42,782 nt of DNA from Halobacteriales archaeon (GCA_018609935.1 JAHENH010000078.1:1-42782), one strand, 5' to 3'. Shown: positions 7,705 to 17,612, numbered from the stretch's first letter. Notes: generated by a model from the letters alone, not told the origin. A program made the numbers and translations.

Positions 7705-9089
7705 TGGATCCTTCAGAATACACAATAAAAGAATTAGAGAAAGAAATAGAGGATATAGATGAGATAGACGAGTTAAATTCTCTGTTAGAAAAAGAAAAAG
7801 AAAAGCAAAATAGAAAGAATGCAAAAAAACCAATACAGAATAGACTGAGCAATCTAGAAAACCAACAAGAAGAAAATGAACCTGATATGTCTAATACTGT
7901 AGACAAAAAACATTATCAAACACTTGAAGGTGGTGTCTATAGAGATATGTGGGTTTATTGTGAAAACCATGAGGGTGAACTAATGGATGTTTCAAAGGAA
8001 ATCCTTGGCAAAGCTAGACAGTTGATGGATGATTATAATGAAGAATACAATGAAGACGAGAATGTGGTTGCTGTTTTAATAGGTGATGGTATAAAAGATC
8101 TTGCTGAGCAAACGATTCACTATGGAGCCGATATAGCTGTATACTATGAAAACAGTGATCTTTCACGTTTTATACATAAACCATATGTTGAAATAGTATC
8201 TGATATGGCGAGGTCGGATAGATATAGCTGGAAAGACTATGATAAACCTCGTTATTTCTTATTTCCTGCAACAAGTAATGGTAGAGATCTATCTGCTCAA
8301 ACATTGTTTGAGTTATCGAGTGGATTGGCAAGCGATTGTTCAGGACTATATATAGAAGATGTCGAAATATCCAACCCATCCAAGACTGGAGGAGGTAAAA
8401 AAACATATGAAAAAGTCCTTCATATGGAAAGGCCCGATTTTAGTGGTCTAGAATATTCTACTATACTTTGTCTTGATAATCCTAGATGTGAGTTTTCACC
8501 ACAGGCTGCTTCTGTAATACCCGGTGCCTTCCAGATCCCAGAATCTATGGAGGAAAAGGAAGGAACACTGGTTGAACATGAAATAGAACGTCAAGATGGA
8601 TGGATGAATGTTGAAATTATAGGATATGAAAAAATGGATGAGGGTGTTGACCTAACTGATAAAAAAGTAGTTATTGCTTTAGGTCGGGGGATAGGAGAAA
8701 ATCCAACTGAAGGACTTGAACTTGGAATAGACTTAGCAGACGCTTTTAATAACAAGGGAGCTGATGCTGACTTAGGATTAAGCCGTGGGGTCATAACTGC
8801 TTCATATGATGTAGAGTCTCATGTAGACCAGTATGTAGCTGAAGAAAGACAGATAGGTGAAACAGGTCAAGAAATAGCTCCTGATCTATATATCGCTGCA
8901 GGTATAAGTGGAGCTATACAGCATGTAGTAGGCATAGAAGAATCTGAAAAAGTTATATCTATAAATACAGACCCTGATGCTCCAATAAAAGGTTATAGTG
9001 ACTATTTTATAGATGAAGATCTCTTCGAAGTTCTTCCAAGGCTTATTCAAGCTGTTAAAAAAGGAGAAATAAAAGTTGTAGAAAGATAA
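7704..9089 (+). CDS. etfA: Electron transfer flavoprotein subunit alpha (FixB/EtfA)
   Basis: 461 aa, longer than bacterial EtfA (about 310) because of a highly charged N-terminal extension of about 75 residues (TIKELEKEIEDIDEID...). The core begins at GGVYRDMWVYCENHEGEL. The C-terminal FAD-binding domain is intact: VVIALGRGIG, LGLSRGVITA, and the signature PDLYIAAGISGAIQHVVGI followed by INTDPDAPI. It would hold the FAD that shuttles electrons. It is the middle gene of the etfB-etfA-fixC operon, with a one-base overlap upstream and a three-base gap downstream. I think haloarchaeal homologues also carry an acidic extension, but its role is not known to me. Confidence 0.94.
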   Translation: MDPSEYTIKELEKEIEDIDEIDELNSLLEKEKEKQNRKNAKKPIQNRLSNLENQQEENEPDMSNTVDKKHYQTLEGGVYRDMWVYCENHEGELMDVSKEILGKARQLMDDYNEEYNEDENVVAVLIGDGIKDLAEQTIHYGADIAVYYENSDLSRFIHKPYVEIVSDMARSDRYSWKDYDKPRYFLFPATSNGRDLSAQTLFELSSGLASDCSGLYIEDVEISNPSKTGGGKKTYEKVLHMERPDFSGLEYSTILCLDNPRCEFSPQAASVIPGAFQIPESMEEKEGTLVEHEIERQDGWMNVEIIGYEKMDEGVDLTDKKVVIALGRGIGENPTEGLELGIDLADAFNNKGADADLGLSRGVITASYDVESHVDQYVAEERQIGETGQEIAPDLYIAAGISGAIQHVVGIEESEKVISINTDPDAPIKGYSDYFIDEDLFEVLPRLIQAVKKGEIKVVER

Positions 9090-9092
9090 AAT

Positions 9093-10733
9093 ATGACAGA
9101 AAGATATGAACATTTTGAGGCTGTTGTAGTTGGGGGTGGACCAGCTGGTTCAGCTGCGGCTGCTTCGTTGGCAAAACGGGGAGTAGAAACGTTGGTATTA
9201 GAAAGGGGAACTGAGCCTGGATCCAAAAATGTTACAGGAGGGCTTATCTATGGGGAAAAAATGTCTCCATATACTGCTGAGGATCTATTTCCAGGATTTA
9301 AAGAACATGCAACTGAACGTTCTGTAGATAGCTATTATATGCATAATATATCAGGAGATAAAGTCAAGAGCTTTGATATATCGAAACTACACAGACATGA
9401 TACTGATTGGTCATTTTCAGTTCTACGTCGTAAAATGGATAGCTGGATTGGTGAAAAAGTTCATGAAATGACAAGAGAGACAGGGGGAGGTCTCTTAGAA
9501 GAGGTTAGAGTTAATGGACTTTTACGTGAAGAGGGTGAGATAGTCGGTGTAAAATGTGATGAACTTGATCCTATAAAGACTGACATAATAGTTGCAGCTG
9601 ATGGAATAAATAGTGAACTTGCTAGAGATGCAGGCATTATGGATTGGGAAGACCCTGAAGAGTATTTCCAGGGTGTCAAAGCTGTAATAGATATCCCTAA
9701 AGATGAACTAGAGGATAGATTTAATATTGATGGAGATGAGGGGGAAGCCCATCTCATAGCTGGAGATTTATTTAATGGGGTTAGAGGAGGAGGGGCTATT
9801 TATACTAATAAAGATTCCTTATCTATAACGACTGTTTTTCACCTTGATTCTTTAGCTGAAAGAAAAGAAGAAACACAGAAACTTCTAGATAACCTTCTGA
9901 CACATCCTTTCCTTCAAGACTGGGTGGAAGGCGGGGAAGAAATAGAATATAGTTCAAAACTTACTTCAGATGGTAAGAAATCGATGCTTTCCCAGCCTTA
10001 TAAAGATAATATGGTGGTTGTTGGTGATGCTGCAGGACAGCTACAAGCTGAGGGACCTGTTATAAAAGGTATGAATATAGCTATATCAGCTGGGGGACTA
10101 ATAGGTGAAGCATTTGAAGAGGGAGGTAAAGAAAGAATAGGGGAGGTATATGCTAAAAAATTGAAAAGTTACGGAATAACAAAAAAAGTAAAACCAACTA
10201 GATATAAAATAATGAGTGCCTTAGTGGAAAACAGACCAGTTACAGGATTTATAAATTCAGTTTTAAAATCAGGTATAGGACGTTTCTTTGTTCGCTCATC
10301 TGAAAACACTATAAAAAATATGCTTTCTTCTCCCTATCTTTCTACTATAACACCGGATATAAATACAAGCTATTCAGTACTTCCTACTATAATAGCTGAA
10401 GAACTAGGGGAAGAAATTAATTCGAGCGATAAACATGAGGATGGATTTGAACCAAAAACTCTTGATAAGAGAATAGGAGATCTTACATATAATATAGATA
10501 TAGGAAACCCTCATATAGAACTTATAGATAACTCAATAGAAGCCAGTGGTATAGCTGTAACTGCCTGTCCTGTGAGTGCAAAAGATTTTGGAGGTGGATG
10601 TTATAGAGATGAAGGAGATGAAGTAAGCCTTGATACACAGCCTTGTATAGAATGTGGGACCTGTGCAGTACTAGCTGAAACTAACTGGACACATCCGAGT
10701 GGGGGTAAAGGTGTAGAATTCAAGCAAGGATAA
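9093..10733 (+). CDS. fixC: FixC-like ETF:quinone oxidoreductase with C-terminal FixX ferredoxin domain
   Basis: 546 aa. Residues 1-430 form a FAD-dependent oxidoreductase of the FixC/geranylgeranyl-reductase family: GGGPAGSAAAASLAKRG is the dinucleotide fold, and VVVGDAAGQLQAEGPVIKGM is the second FAD motif. Residues from about 455 form a FixX-like [4Fe-4S] ferredoxin: ACPVSAKDF, then PCIECGTCAVL, then the ending HPSGGKGVEFKQG. Four Cys (one CP and a CxxCxxC) can hold the cluster. The protein would pass electrons from EtfAB to membrane quinone. It begins three bases after etfA. Bacterial FixC and FixX are usually separate; in haloarchaea a fused form may be normal. Confidence 0.92.
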   Translation: MTERYEHFEAVVVGGGPAGSAAAASLAKRGVETLVLERGTEPGSKNVTGGLIYGEKMSPYTAEDLFPGFKEHATERSVDSYYMHNISGDKVKSFDISKLHRHDTDWSFSVLRRKMDSWIGEKVHEMTRETGGGLLEEVRVNGLLREEGEIVGVKCDELDPIKTDIIVAADGINSELARDAGIMDWEDPEEYFQGVKAVIDIPKDELEDRFNIDGDEGEAHLIAGDLFNGVRGGGAIYTNKDSLSITTVFHLDSLAERKEETQKLLDNLLTHPFLQDWVEGGEEIEYSSKLTSDGKKSMLSQPYKDNMVVVGDAAGQLQAEGPVIKGMNIAISAGGLIGEAFEEGGKERIGEVYAKKLKSYGITKKVKPTRYKIMSALVENRPVTGFINSVLKSGIGRFFVRSSENTIKNMLSSPYLSTITPDINTSYSVLPTIIAEELGEEINSSDKHEDGFEPKTLDKRIGDLTYNIDIGNPHIELIDNSIEASGIAVTACPVSAKDFGGGCYRDEGDEVSLDTQPCIECGTCAVLAETNWTHPSGGKGVEFKQG

Positions 10734-10855
10734 ATATATACCTAAAAGAAAATAATATATTTTAAATCTGTTTGTCTTTATATTAAAGATATAATAGTAC
10801 ATAGAATATGGATGTATATATGGAAAAAGAAAAAATAAAAGAATAAATTGTTTCT

Positions 10856-11755
10856 ATGAGCTTAAAATATAAGGATTTTATAAGTCTAAAGGAAACTTCA
10901 AAAGAAGAAATACAATACTTATTAGAAGATGCTGAAAAACTAAAGCAAAATAGAGGAGATAAAACCAATACACACCCTCTTTATGGTAAAGACCTAGGTT
11001 TATTATTTGAAAAACCTTCAACACGTACTCGTATTTCTTTTGAAGTTGGCGTTAGAGAACTTGGAGGTAATTCTTTATTTATGAGTGATGATGAAATACA
11101 ACTAGGTAGGGGGGAAACAGTAGGTGATACATCTAGGACACTTTCCCTATATCTAGATGGTGTTATAGCAAGAGTTTATTCCCATTCAACTATTAAAGAA
11201 CTATCAAGCCACTCTAGTATACCAGTAATAAACGGTCTAAGTGATTTTAACCATCCCTGCCAAGCTATATCAGATGTTTTTACATTATTTGAGCTTAATA
11301 AATTAGAGGAAAAGTTTGCTTGGGTTGGAGATGGCAATAATGTTTGTCATTCTTTATTATATGTTCTTCCAAAACTTGGTATGAATATGGTTATCGCGAC
11401 CCCGGCTGGATATGAACCTGATCAAGAAGTAATAAATGAAGCTAGAAAATATGGTGAAGTAGAGATAACAAACCAACCTAAAAAAGCCATAGAAAGTTCT
11501 GGTGTTGTATATACAGATCAGTGGGTGAGTATGGGAGATGAAAAAGATAAAACAAAAAACTTTGAGAGATTTCAGATAAATAAAGAATTACTTTCTTTTG
11601 CTTCATCTGATGTAGTTTTTATGCATTGTTTACCTGCGAAAAGAGGTCAAGAAGTAACCGACGAAATAATTGATGGGGATAAATCAATTGTTTGGAGACA
11701 AGCAGAAAATAGATTACATGCACAAAAAGCTATTTTAAAAAATATATATAGCTAG
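10856..11755 (+). CDS. argF: Ornithine carbamoyltransferase
   Basis: 299 aa, typical length. Catalyses carbamoyl phosphate + ornithine to citrulline + phosphate, in arginine synthesis or, in halophiles, catabolic arginine fermentation. All family motifs are present: STRTR at residues 55-59 (carbamoyl phosphate binding), HPCQ at 133-136, DQWVSMG at 221-227 and HCLP at 257-260 (ornithine binding and catalysis). The DxxxSMG motif marks an ornithine rather than aspartate transcarbamylase. The gene is monocistronic, with a 120-base gap after fixC, and convergent with cdc48. No other arg genes are nearby, so whether the role is anabolic or catabolic cannot be told. Confidence 0.95.
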   Translation: MSLKYKDFISLKETSKEEIQYLLEDAEKLKQNRGDKTNTHPLYGKDLGLLFEKPSTRTRISFEVGVRELGGNSLFMSDDEIQLGRGETVGDTSRTLSLYLDGVIARVYSHSTIKELSSHSSIPVINGLSDFNHPCQAISDVFTLFELNKLEEKFAWVGDGNNVCHSLLYVLPKLGMNMVIATPAGYEPDQEVINEARKYGEVEITNQPKKAIESSGVVYTDQWVSMGDEKDKTKNFERFQINKELLSFASSDVVFMHCLPAKRGQEVTDEIIDGDKSIVWRQAENRLHAQKAILKNIYS

Positions 11756-11756
11756 A

Positions 11757-11820
11757 ATATATAGCCAAAAATATATTTTTTGTCGATCTAAATATATAGC
11801 CTAAATACGTAAATATAGCC
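11757..11820. repeat. Three short copies of ATATAGCC between convergent genes
   Basis: ATATAGCC occurs at 11759, 11794 and 11813; the last two are both followed by TAAATA. A T-run (ATATTTTTTGTC, about 11771-11782) between them is a plausible argF terminator. Confidence 0.5.
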
Positions 11821-11848
11821 TAAATAAAGAAGGGGGGTGGTAGTAGAC

Positions 11849-14098
11849 CTATAGAACTCCTTTTTCGGGCTCTTCAGTTTCTGTTCCTCCTCTCCGACTT
11901 ATCTGTTCTTTTATTTTACTGTATTTTTCCATGTCTTCATCACTTAGTGACGGCTCTATTTCTTTTAGAGCTTTTTCGAAATCTTCCAATGTTATTCTTA
12001 CATTTCCTACAGATTCTTCGAATTCTTCTGGTGATACACTTTCTACAAAATCCCTAATTGAGTTCATACTTGCTTCTCTACATAAAGCTTCTATATCACT
12101 TCCTGTATATCCCTCAGTCCTTTCTGCTAGATTTTCTATATCTATTTCATCTGCTAAAGGAAGATTCCTAGTGTGTACTTCAAATATTTCTTCTCTAGCT
12201 TTTTTGTCTGGTAGAGATACATCTATTGTTTCTTCTATTCTTCCTGCACGTAATAGAGCTTTATCTAGTCTATCAGGTCTATTGGATGCAGCTATAACCT
12301 TTACATTTTCTAGTTCTTCAATTCCGTCTAGTTCCGTGAGAAGCTGTGATACTACTCTTTCTGTAACTTGTGAGTCCTGTGACCCTCCTCTTTCTGGGGC
12401 TACTGAGTCTATTTCATCAAAGAATATAACTGATGGAGCATTCTGTCTAGCTTTTTCGAATACTTCCCGTACTGCTTTTTCACTTTCTCCCACCCATTTG
12501 GATAGAAGTTCAGGGCCCTTTATACCTATAAAGTTAGCATTACTTGCATTTGCTACTGCTTTAGCTAACAATGTTTTTCCTGTTCCTGGAGGTCCATATA
12601 ATAAGATTCCTTTTGGTGATCTAGTTTCAAGTTCATCAAATATTGCGGGATATTCTAAAGGCCATTCCACCATTTCTACTAGTTTTTGTTTAGCGTCTTC
12701 AAGGTTCCCTACATCTTTATAGGTAACATCTGGTACATCTACGAACACCTCTCGCATTGCACTAGGTTCAACAGAGGTCATTCCTTCTTGGAAGTCTTCC
12801 TTCGTGACTTCAAGGTCTTCTAGGACGTCAGGTGGTATTTCCTCTTCTTCTAGATCTATATTTGGTCTAATTCTTCTAAGTGCATTCATTGCAGACTCTT
12901 TCGCTAAAGCTTCTATGTCTGCTCCTACAAATCCATGTGTATTTTCTGCAAGTTCTTCTAGGTCTACATCGTCTGATAGAGGCATCCCTCTTGAATGTAT
13001 CTGTAATATTTCAAGTCTTTCCTCTCTGTCGGGGACTCCTACTTCTACTTCTCTATCTAGACGTCCTGCTCTACGTAATGCGGTATCAACTGCGTCAGGC
13101 CTATTTGTTGCGGCTATAACTATAACGTCGCCTCTTTCTTCTAGGCCATCCATTAAAGATAGAAGTTGGGCTACAACCCTCCTTTCAACCTCTCCACTTA
13201 TTTCATCTCTTTTTGGTGCTATAGCATCTATCTCATCAAAGAAAATAATTGAAGGTGAGTTTTCCTCTGCCTCTTCAAATATTTCTCTTAATTGTTCTTC
13301 ACTTTCTCCATAATATTTAGACATTATTTCGGGTCCAGAAACAGATATAAAGTTAGCATCAACTTCATTTGCTATTGCTTTAGCTATCAGTGTTTTTCCT
13401 GTTCCTGGAGGACCACGTAGTAGCACTCCTTTTGGAGGCTCTATACCAAGTCTATCAAAGAGCTCAGGATGTCTCATGGGGACTTCTATCATCTCACGGA
13501 CCTGTTCTAGTTCATCATCTAGACCTCCTATGTCTTCGTAGCTAATATCTGGAACTCCTCTTTCTTCTTCTTGTGTTGCTACTGGTTCTTCTTTCCATTC
13601 AATCTCTGTAGCTTCGGATATAACTACAGCTCCTTTTGGTTGTGTAGATGATACAACAAGTTCTAGTGAATTGTTGAGCAGCCCTACTCGTAGCGGAAGA
13701 TCTATTCTTAGCCGTTGTCCTTTTATCATGGGTCTTCCAACAAGTTGGCTTTTAAGATGTTTTTCTAGTCCTTCTGCCCCTCTTATTACTATGTTTTGTT
13801 GTGCTGGAGCTAAAGATATTTTTTCAGCTTCTTTAGCTTCCGTTTTTGAAACTTCAACTCTGTCGTCTATACCTACTGAAGCGTTAGCTCTTGTAGCCCC
13901 ATCTATACGTATTATACCTCTACCTGTATCTTGGCTATAACCATATAGGGCCTTAGCTACGGCGGTTTTTTTCCCTTCTATCTCTATTATATCGCCTGCG
14001 TCTATACCTAGTTTGTTCATAGCTTCTCGGTCAACACGAGCTATTCCTCTACCAGCATCTTTTTGGTCTAACTTACCCACAGTCAAGCGTTTTGACAT
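11849..14098 (-). CDS. cdc48: CDC48/VCP-type AAA+ ATPase
   Basis: 749 aa, the usual archaeal CDC48 length. Unfolds proteins for degradation. The N-terminal double-psi barrel and following domain run to about residue 180 ([20 protein letters not shown]). Two AAA+ modules follow, D1 and D2, each with GPPGTGKT (Walker A) and [13 protein letters not shown] or [13 protein letters not shown] (Walker B), plus arginine fingers in [16 protein letters not shown] and [16 protein letters not shown]. The C-terminus ends EEPEKGVL without an obvious HbYX. A TATA box 24 bases before the ATG suggests a leaderless transcript. It is a second unfoldase alongside PAN in this window. Confidence 0.97.
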   Translation of the reverse strand: MSKRLTVGKLDQKDAGRGIARVDREAMNKLGIDAGDIIEIEGKKTAVAKALYGYSQDTGRGIIRIDGATRANASVGIDDRVEVSKTEAKEAEKISLAPAQQNIVIRGAEGLEKHLKSQLVGRPMIKGQRLRIDLPLRVGLLNNSLELVVSSTQPKGAVVISEATEIEWKEEPVATQEEERGVPDISYEDIGGLDDELEQVREMIEVPMRHPELFDRLGIEPPKGVLLRGPPGTGKTLIAKAIANEVDANFISVSGPEIMSKYYGESEEQLREIFEEAEENSPSIIFFDEIDAIAPKRDEISGEVERRVVAQLLSLMDGLEERGDVIVIAATNRPDAVDTALRRAGRLDREVEVGVPDREERLEILQIHSRGMPLSDDVDLEELAENTHGFVGADIEALAKESAMNALRRIRPNIDLEEEEIPPDVLEDLEVTKEDFQEGMTSVEPSAMREVFVDVPDVTYKDVGNLEDAKQKLVEMVEWPLEYPAIFDELETRSPKGILLYGPPGTGKTLLAKAVANASNANFIGIKGPELLSKWVGESEKAVREVFEKARQNAPSVIFFDEIDSVAPERGGSQDSQVTERVVSQLLTELDGIEELENVKVIAASNRPDRLDKALLRAGRIEETIDVSLPDKKAREEIFEVHTRNLPLADEIDIENLAERTEGYTGSDIEALCREASMNSIRDFVESVSPEEFEESVGNVRITLEDFEKALKEIEPSLSDEDMEKYSKIKEQISRRGGTETEEPEKGVL

Positions 14099-14115
14099 AA
14101 TGAAAAATACACCAA

Positions 14116-14128
14116 TTTATATATTAAA
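14116..14128 (-). promoter_or_regulatory. TATA box of cdc48
   Basis: On the minus strand this reads TTTAATATATAAA, centred about 24 bases before the A of the cdc48 ATG. That spacing is expected for a leaderless archaeal promoter. Confidence 0.6.
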
Positions 14129-14567
14129 ATAGCAACTGCTATCTCTTAAACTTCTCTATAGCTGACTATTTGCTCTTAATTTAACTTACACTATAAAGGA
14201 TAATTCAATGATATGATTTTCATCTTATTATGGATTTTTATCTTATGTAGACTTGTAAAATTCAGGGTAGTGGTATCTCTATAGTTTAGAGGGATGTGAT
14301 ATGGTATCTTCCATATACTTTAGGTATATTGGTTTATAGATTTTTTTAATGTCGATTCAAAGCCTATGTAATGGATTTTCTAAACAAAAACTAGTATGCA
14401 TCTTTTATGACATAATATATTCTGAATAGAGTTATTAAACATTATGGTCTATGTATAGTGTTTTTGTATTCTATAAAGTTGTGGCTACTATACAAGAAGC
14501 ATCCGTAATTTTGGCTGAAGAACTTACTATATTAGAATCTAAAAATATAAAAAATATGGTTATAGTT
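14129..14567. other. Intergenic region, no gene seen
   Basis: About 440 AT-rich bases. It contains small inverted repeats (CTCTA/TAGAG around 14278-14292, ATATGG/CCATAT around 14300-14315) but no plausible coding frame. Confidence 0.5.
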
Positions 14568-14876
14568 TTATTCTTCTAGTTCCCATTCCCATTCTTTATA
14601 CCCTCCTTCCATACTTGCTACATTTCCCTTAACTTCTTCGTATGATTCTATAAGACGGCCTGCTTGTCTAGAACTTTGCCCTATAGGACAAACAACTATC
14701 ACTTCTTCTCCACTCCATTCATGTTGGTCTATCTTAGATGTTAAGTCTGACATTGGAATATTTTCAGCTCCTGGTATATGTCCCTTTTTATATTCGTTTT
14801 CTGGACGTATATCTATTATTTTACATTTATCATCTTTAAGTTTCTCCTTAACTTCTTCAGGCTTTATCTCCTTCAT
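14568..14876 (-). CDS. Rhodanese-like single-domain sulfurtransferase
   Basis: 102 aa, one rhodanese domain. The fold signature CKIIDIRPENEYKKGHIPGA near the N-terminus is typical, and the active-site loop is VVCPIGQSS, with the catalytic Cys in CPIGQSS (usual CxxGxRS). The C-terminal MEGGYKEWEWE is also standard. Such proteins move sulfane sulfur; the acceptor is unknown. The gene lies downstream of the presenilin homologue on the same strand, separated by 78 bases that include a six-base tandem repeat. Confidence 0.9.
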   Translation of the reverse strand: MKEIKPEEVKEKLKDDKCKIIDIRPENEYKKGHIPGAENIPMSDLTSKIDQHEWSGEEVIVVCPIGQSSRQAGRLIESYEEVKGNVASMEGGYKEWEWELEE

Positions 14877-14917
14877 GTTGTTTAACTGTATATGTTTAGA
14901 TAATAAATACAGCTTTC

Positions 14918-14953
14918 GATTGAGATTGAGGTTGAGATTGAGATTGAGATTAA
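14918..14953. repeat. Hexanucleotide tandem repeat (GATTGA)n
   Basis: About six units of GATTGA with one G variant (GGTTGA). It lies directly after the stop codon of the presenilin homologue and upstream of the rhodanese start. Confidence 0.9.
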
Positions 14954-14954
14954 A

Positions 14955-15794
14955 TCAAGAAAACAAAAAACTAAATATAATAAAGCCAGCTATAGCACCT
15001 CCATTTAATAACGGAAGGCCGGCGTGTGCTTTTCCTTTAGAAACCATATACATTAATATACTAAATCCAGATAGAGATCCTACTATAACTCCTAAAGCTA
15101 TTGTTTCCGTCATAAATACAGAAGCACTTGCTACTAAAACGCTAGGCATTACTGCATCCCCTAGACCCATAACTAGAGCGTCTTCACCTCCTTTTTCAAG
15201 AGAATACTTAAGGTTTTTTGGAACTACAAAAACTACTGGCATTTTTCCCTCCATTATACTTTCTGCAAGTGAAACCATATGTCCAGTTGTATATACGGCA
15301 ATATAATCATAGACACCTAAAACTACAAGGAAAATTATAGAAGGTAGTGGAGAAAAACTAGCTCCAAATATTCCAGCTGCTCCAGCCCCAGAAACTATAC
15401 CGACCAAATCTATAATATACCACTTAGGATATAAAAAAACAGTTATAGCTGTTAATAAAGCTATCACGCCTGCATAGATTGTGGAAATAAAGATAGAAAG
15501 TACATAAAAAACTAAAGACATTATACCTATAAGTATTATTGCTTGAACTAGAATCTGTATCCCTTTTCTAATAGCTATTATAGCAACTAAAGTAAACAAT
15601 AAAATGAAAATTATAAATGGTAGAAAATTTAAAGGATCACTTGGAGTTGTAGTAGCACGTAACCCTGATCTATCGAAGATAGGCCCTAATCTAATAGACA
15701 AAACCTGAACCAATAAGAAAAGAATACCCATAGAGACAAATGGAAGGAACCCATATACTATTTTTTTTATGGTGTCTTTCTTAACTTCCTGCAT
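14955..15794 (-). CDS. Presenilin/signal-peptide-peptidase homologue (A22 intramembrane aspartyl protease)
   Basis: 279 aa with about eight to nine hydrophobic segments. The two catalytic aspartates are visible: Asp163 in GVYDYIAVY (YD motif) and Asp213 in GLGDAVMPS (GxGD motif). The PAL-type motif is AGLPLLN at about 258-264. The family cleaves transmembrane helices within the membrane. Length matches archaeal PSH proteins. It is transcribed toward the rhodanese. Upstream, 15795-15965 is a short AT-rich gap with no gene. Confidence 0.92.
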   Translation of the reverse strand: MQEVKKDTIKKIVYGFLPFVSMGILFLLVQVLSIRLGPIFDRSGLRATTTPSDPLNFLPFIIFILLFTLVAIIAIRKGIQILVQAIILIGIMSLVFYVLSIFISTIYAGVIALLTAITVFLYPKWYIIDLVGIVSGAGAAGIFGASFSPLPSIIFLVVLGVYDYIAVYTTGHMVSLAESIMEGKMPVVFVVPKNLKYSLEKGGEDALVMGLGDAVMPSVLVASASVFMTETIALGVIVGSLSGFSILMYMVSKGKAHAGLPLLNGGAIAGFIIFSFLFS

Positions 15795-15965
15795 ATCATA
15801 TAGATTACCTATATCCTTTTATCAGGTTTGAAAAAATTTTAAATATTCTATCTATTCATTATATATAAACTAAAATATATATGTAGTCTCTTCTATCTCT
15901 ATGATAAACCTCGCTTACAAACCCATAAAAGGGTACTCTATAGTTTATTTTGGGGAGAAGTTACT

Positions 15966-17585
15966 CTATGATTGTTTTACTAGATTGAATGCTTTTTTAT
16001 AGTCTTCTAGGGTGACATTCCGATGGTTAAGTCTAGCTATTGTGTAGGCAACATTCATAATTGATATACCTTCTCTTACGTTTTCGAATTCTTCTATTTT
16101 TTCATGTTTATATTTTTTAATCTTTTTTAATTGATCCTCAGGTATGGAAGGTTCGAAATCTCTTACCCATGATAGATATTTTTTAAGTTTTATAGTTTCT
16201 GTAGGCTTTTTAGGCTGTCTGAAATAATCGTATTGTAGATCGATTGCAGCACTTTTTTGTTTTTTGTCTAGGCCTCCAAAATATATTATAAATTCAAATC
16301 GATTAAATAGAGACTCTCCATGTCTATTTATTATTTCTTTTTTAGAGTTATAGTTACCTATCATAACTCCTCTAACCTCAGCAGGTAGACGCATATCTCT
16401 TATTTCAATTATACCTGATTCTCCAAGTGAGGTTAATGCAGCACCGTATGCGTCTTCATCCATTTCATCAGCTTCTTCAATTACTGCTAGACCTCTATGA
16501 GCACGTACAAGTAATCCATCTTCATCTGTTTTTTTATTGTATGTTAAATCCGCTTTAGATACCCTTGCGCCATCAATACTATATGCCCCAAATTCTTCGA
16601 CAATGAAGTTTTTGAACGCTGATTTTCCTGTTCCTGGAGGGCCATATATTATTGCATTTGTACGTCCCTTAGTCCCATATTTGTCATTAGGAGATGCAAG
16701 CATACACAAAATAGCTTTTTTTGCTTTATCTCTGAACTTTATCATAGGAGCAATATAATCTTTCCAATACTCTAGAGCATCATTTTCATATAATATTGAC
16801 TTAAACTCTCTTACATCTTCGTATTTAATATCGACTGAACTAAGTATATCATTAAATGTATCAGATTTACCTCCTATATTTTTAGATAAGTTATCAGGTA
16901 TTTCCGATAACGAACTTTCTTTTTTTCTAGATATATCTATATTATCTAAAGACGTTCTTAAAATAGGAAGCATCTCTATCGCTATCCTATATTTTCTATC
17001 ATTTTGTGTATTTACAGTTTCTATGCCTGGGATTTTTGCAGGCTTTTCAACTATATTAAGAGACCAAAAATTTTTCTCATTTTTGTTATATTCAGATGCG
17101 GCAGAACTCAGGTCTGACCTAAAATAATGAGAATAGGAAACACCATTAGATATAAGACCATTAAGTAGTGAATATAACCTAGAATCATCCTCAGTTAAAC
17201 CTGATACAAACTCAAAAACTTTTTCCCATTTGTCAATATCTGGACCTTCTCTAACAGCTATATCGTCATTAAAATCTATAACATAGTGATACCCTGAGAA
17301 CCAAGAAAAATTCCAAGGCTTATCAATCTCTACCTCCCTTAAAACGTTCTCAAATATATCTATATTAGATATTTCATCAATTATAAGGCTGCATGCTTTT
17401 TCTTCTTCAGAATACTCTATTTCATCAACCTCAAAAAACCAATCAATATCTAACTTTTCACCCAATAAAAGAAGATCTTTACATCCACAAAAACGAGATA
17501 ATATTATATCTTTTTCTTCCTTAGCAGAAAAACTCCAATCTTCTATGTCTGAGAAAGAATCTTTTATAATATTCTCTGAACTCAT
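15966..17585 (-). CDS. Divergent MCM-like AAA+ ATPase with an unassigned N-terminal half
   Basis: 539 aa from the ATG at 17585; a TTG five codons earlier is less likely because a TATA box lies about 21 bases before the ATG. Residue numbers below count from that TTG. The C-terminal half has the MCM order of motifs: Walker A GPPGTGKS (320-327), Walker B-like LAVIEEADEMDED (371-383, with Glu-Glu where MCM has Asp-Glu), a hairpin strand GIIEIRDMRLPAEVRG, sensor 1 GVMIGNYNS, arginine finger SLFNRFEFIIYF, then KKYLSWVRDFEPSIP and VTLEDYKKAFNLV as in the MCM lid. The N-terminal ~250 residues are not identifiable. WFFEVDE and FSGYHYVIDF recall primase (AEP) motifs, but the same stretch could be a decayed MCM N-domain. 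There is no zinc finger. Likely a DNA helicase or loader; the role is unknown. Confidence 0.75.
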   Translation of the reverse strand: MSSENIIKDSFSDIEDWSFSAKEEKDIILSRFCGCKDLLLLGEKLDIDWFFEVDEIEYSEEEKACSLIIDEISNIDIFENVLREVEIDKPWNFSWFSGYHYVIDFNDDIAVREGPDIDKWEKVFEFVSGLTEDDSRLYSLLNGLISNGVSYSHYFRSDLSSAASEYNKNEKNFWSLNIVEKPAKIPGIETVNTQNDRKYRIAIEMLPILRTSLDNIDISRKKESSLSEIPDNLSKNIGGKSDTFNDILSSVDIKYEDVREFKSILYENDALEYWKDYIAPMIKFRDKAKKAILCMLASPNDKYGTKGRTNAIIYGPPGTGKSAFKNFIVEEFGAYSIDGARVSKADLTYNKKTDEDGLLVRAHRGLAVIEEADEMDEDAYGAALTSLGESGIIEIRDMRLPAEVRGVMIGNYNSKKEIINRHGESLFNRFEFIIYFGGLDKKQKSAAIDLQYDYFRQPKKPTETIKLKKYLSWVRDFEPSIPEDQLKKIKKYKHEKIEEFENVREGISIMNVAYTIARLNHRNVTLEDYKKAFNLVKQS

Positions 17586-17600
17586 CTCTAAAAAATACAA

Positions 17601-17612
17601 TATATAAAAATA
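17601..17612 (-). promoter_or_regulatory. TATA box of the MCM-like gene
   Basis: Reads TTTTTATATA on the minus strand, centred about 21-23 bases before the ATG at 17585. It supports that ATG as a leaderless start. Confidence 0.5.

Noticed and set aside
12804..13313. Long plus-strand frames opposite cdc48 (also 11931-12722)
   Set aside because: Ser/Leu/Phe-rich shadows of the acidic cdc48 codons; all motifs belong to the minus strand.
15911..15922. GCTTACAAACC shared with 33976-33987
   Set aside because: Eleven-base matches are expected many times by chance in 43 kb of AT-rich DNA.
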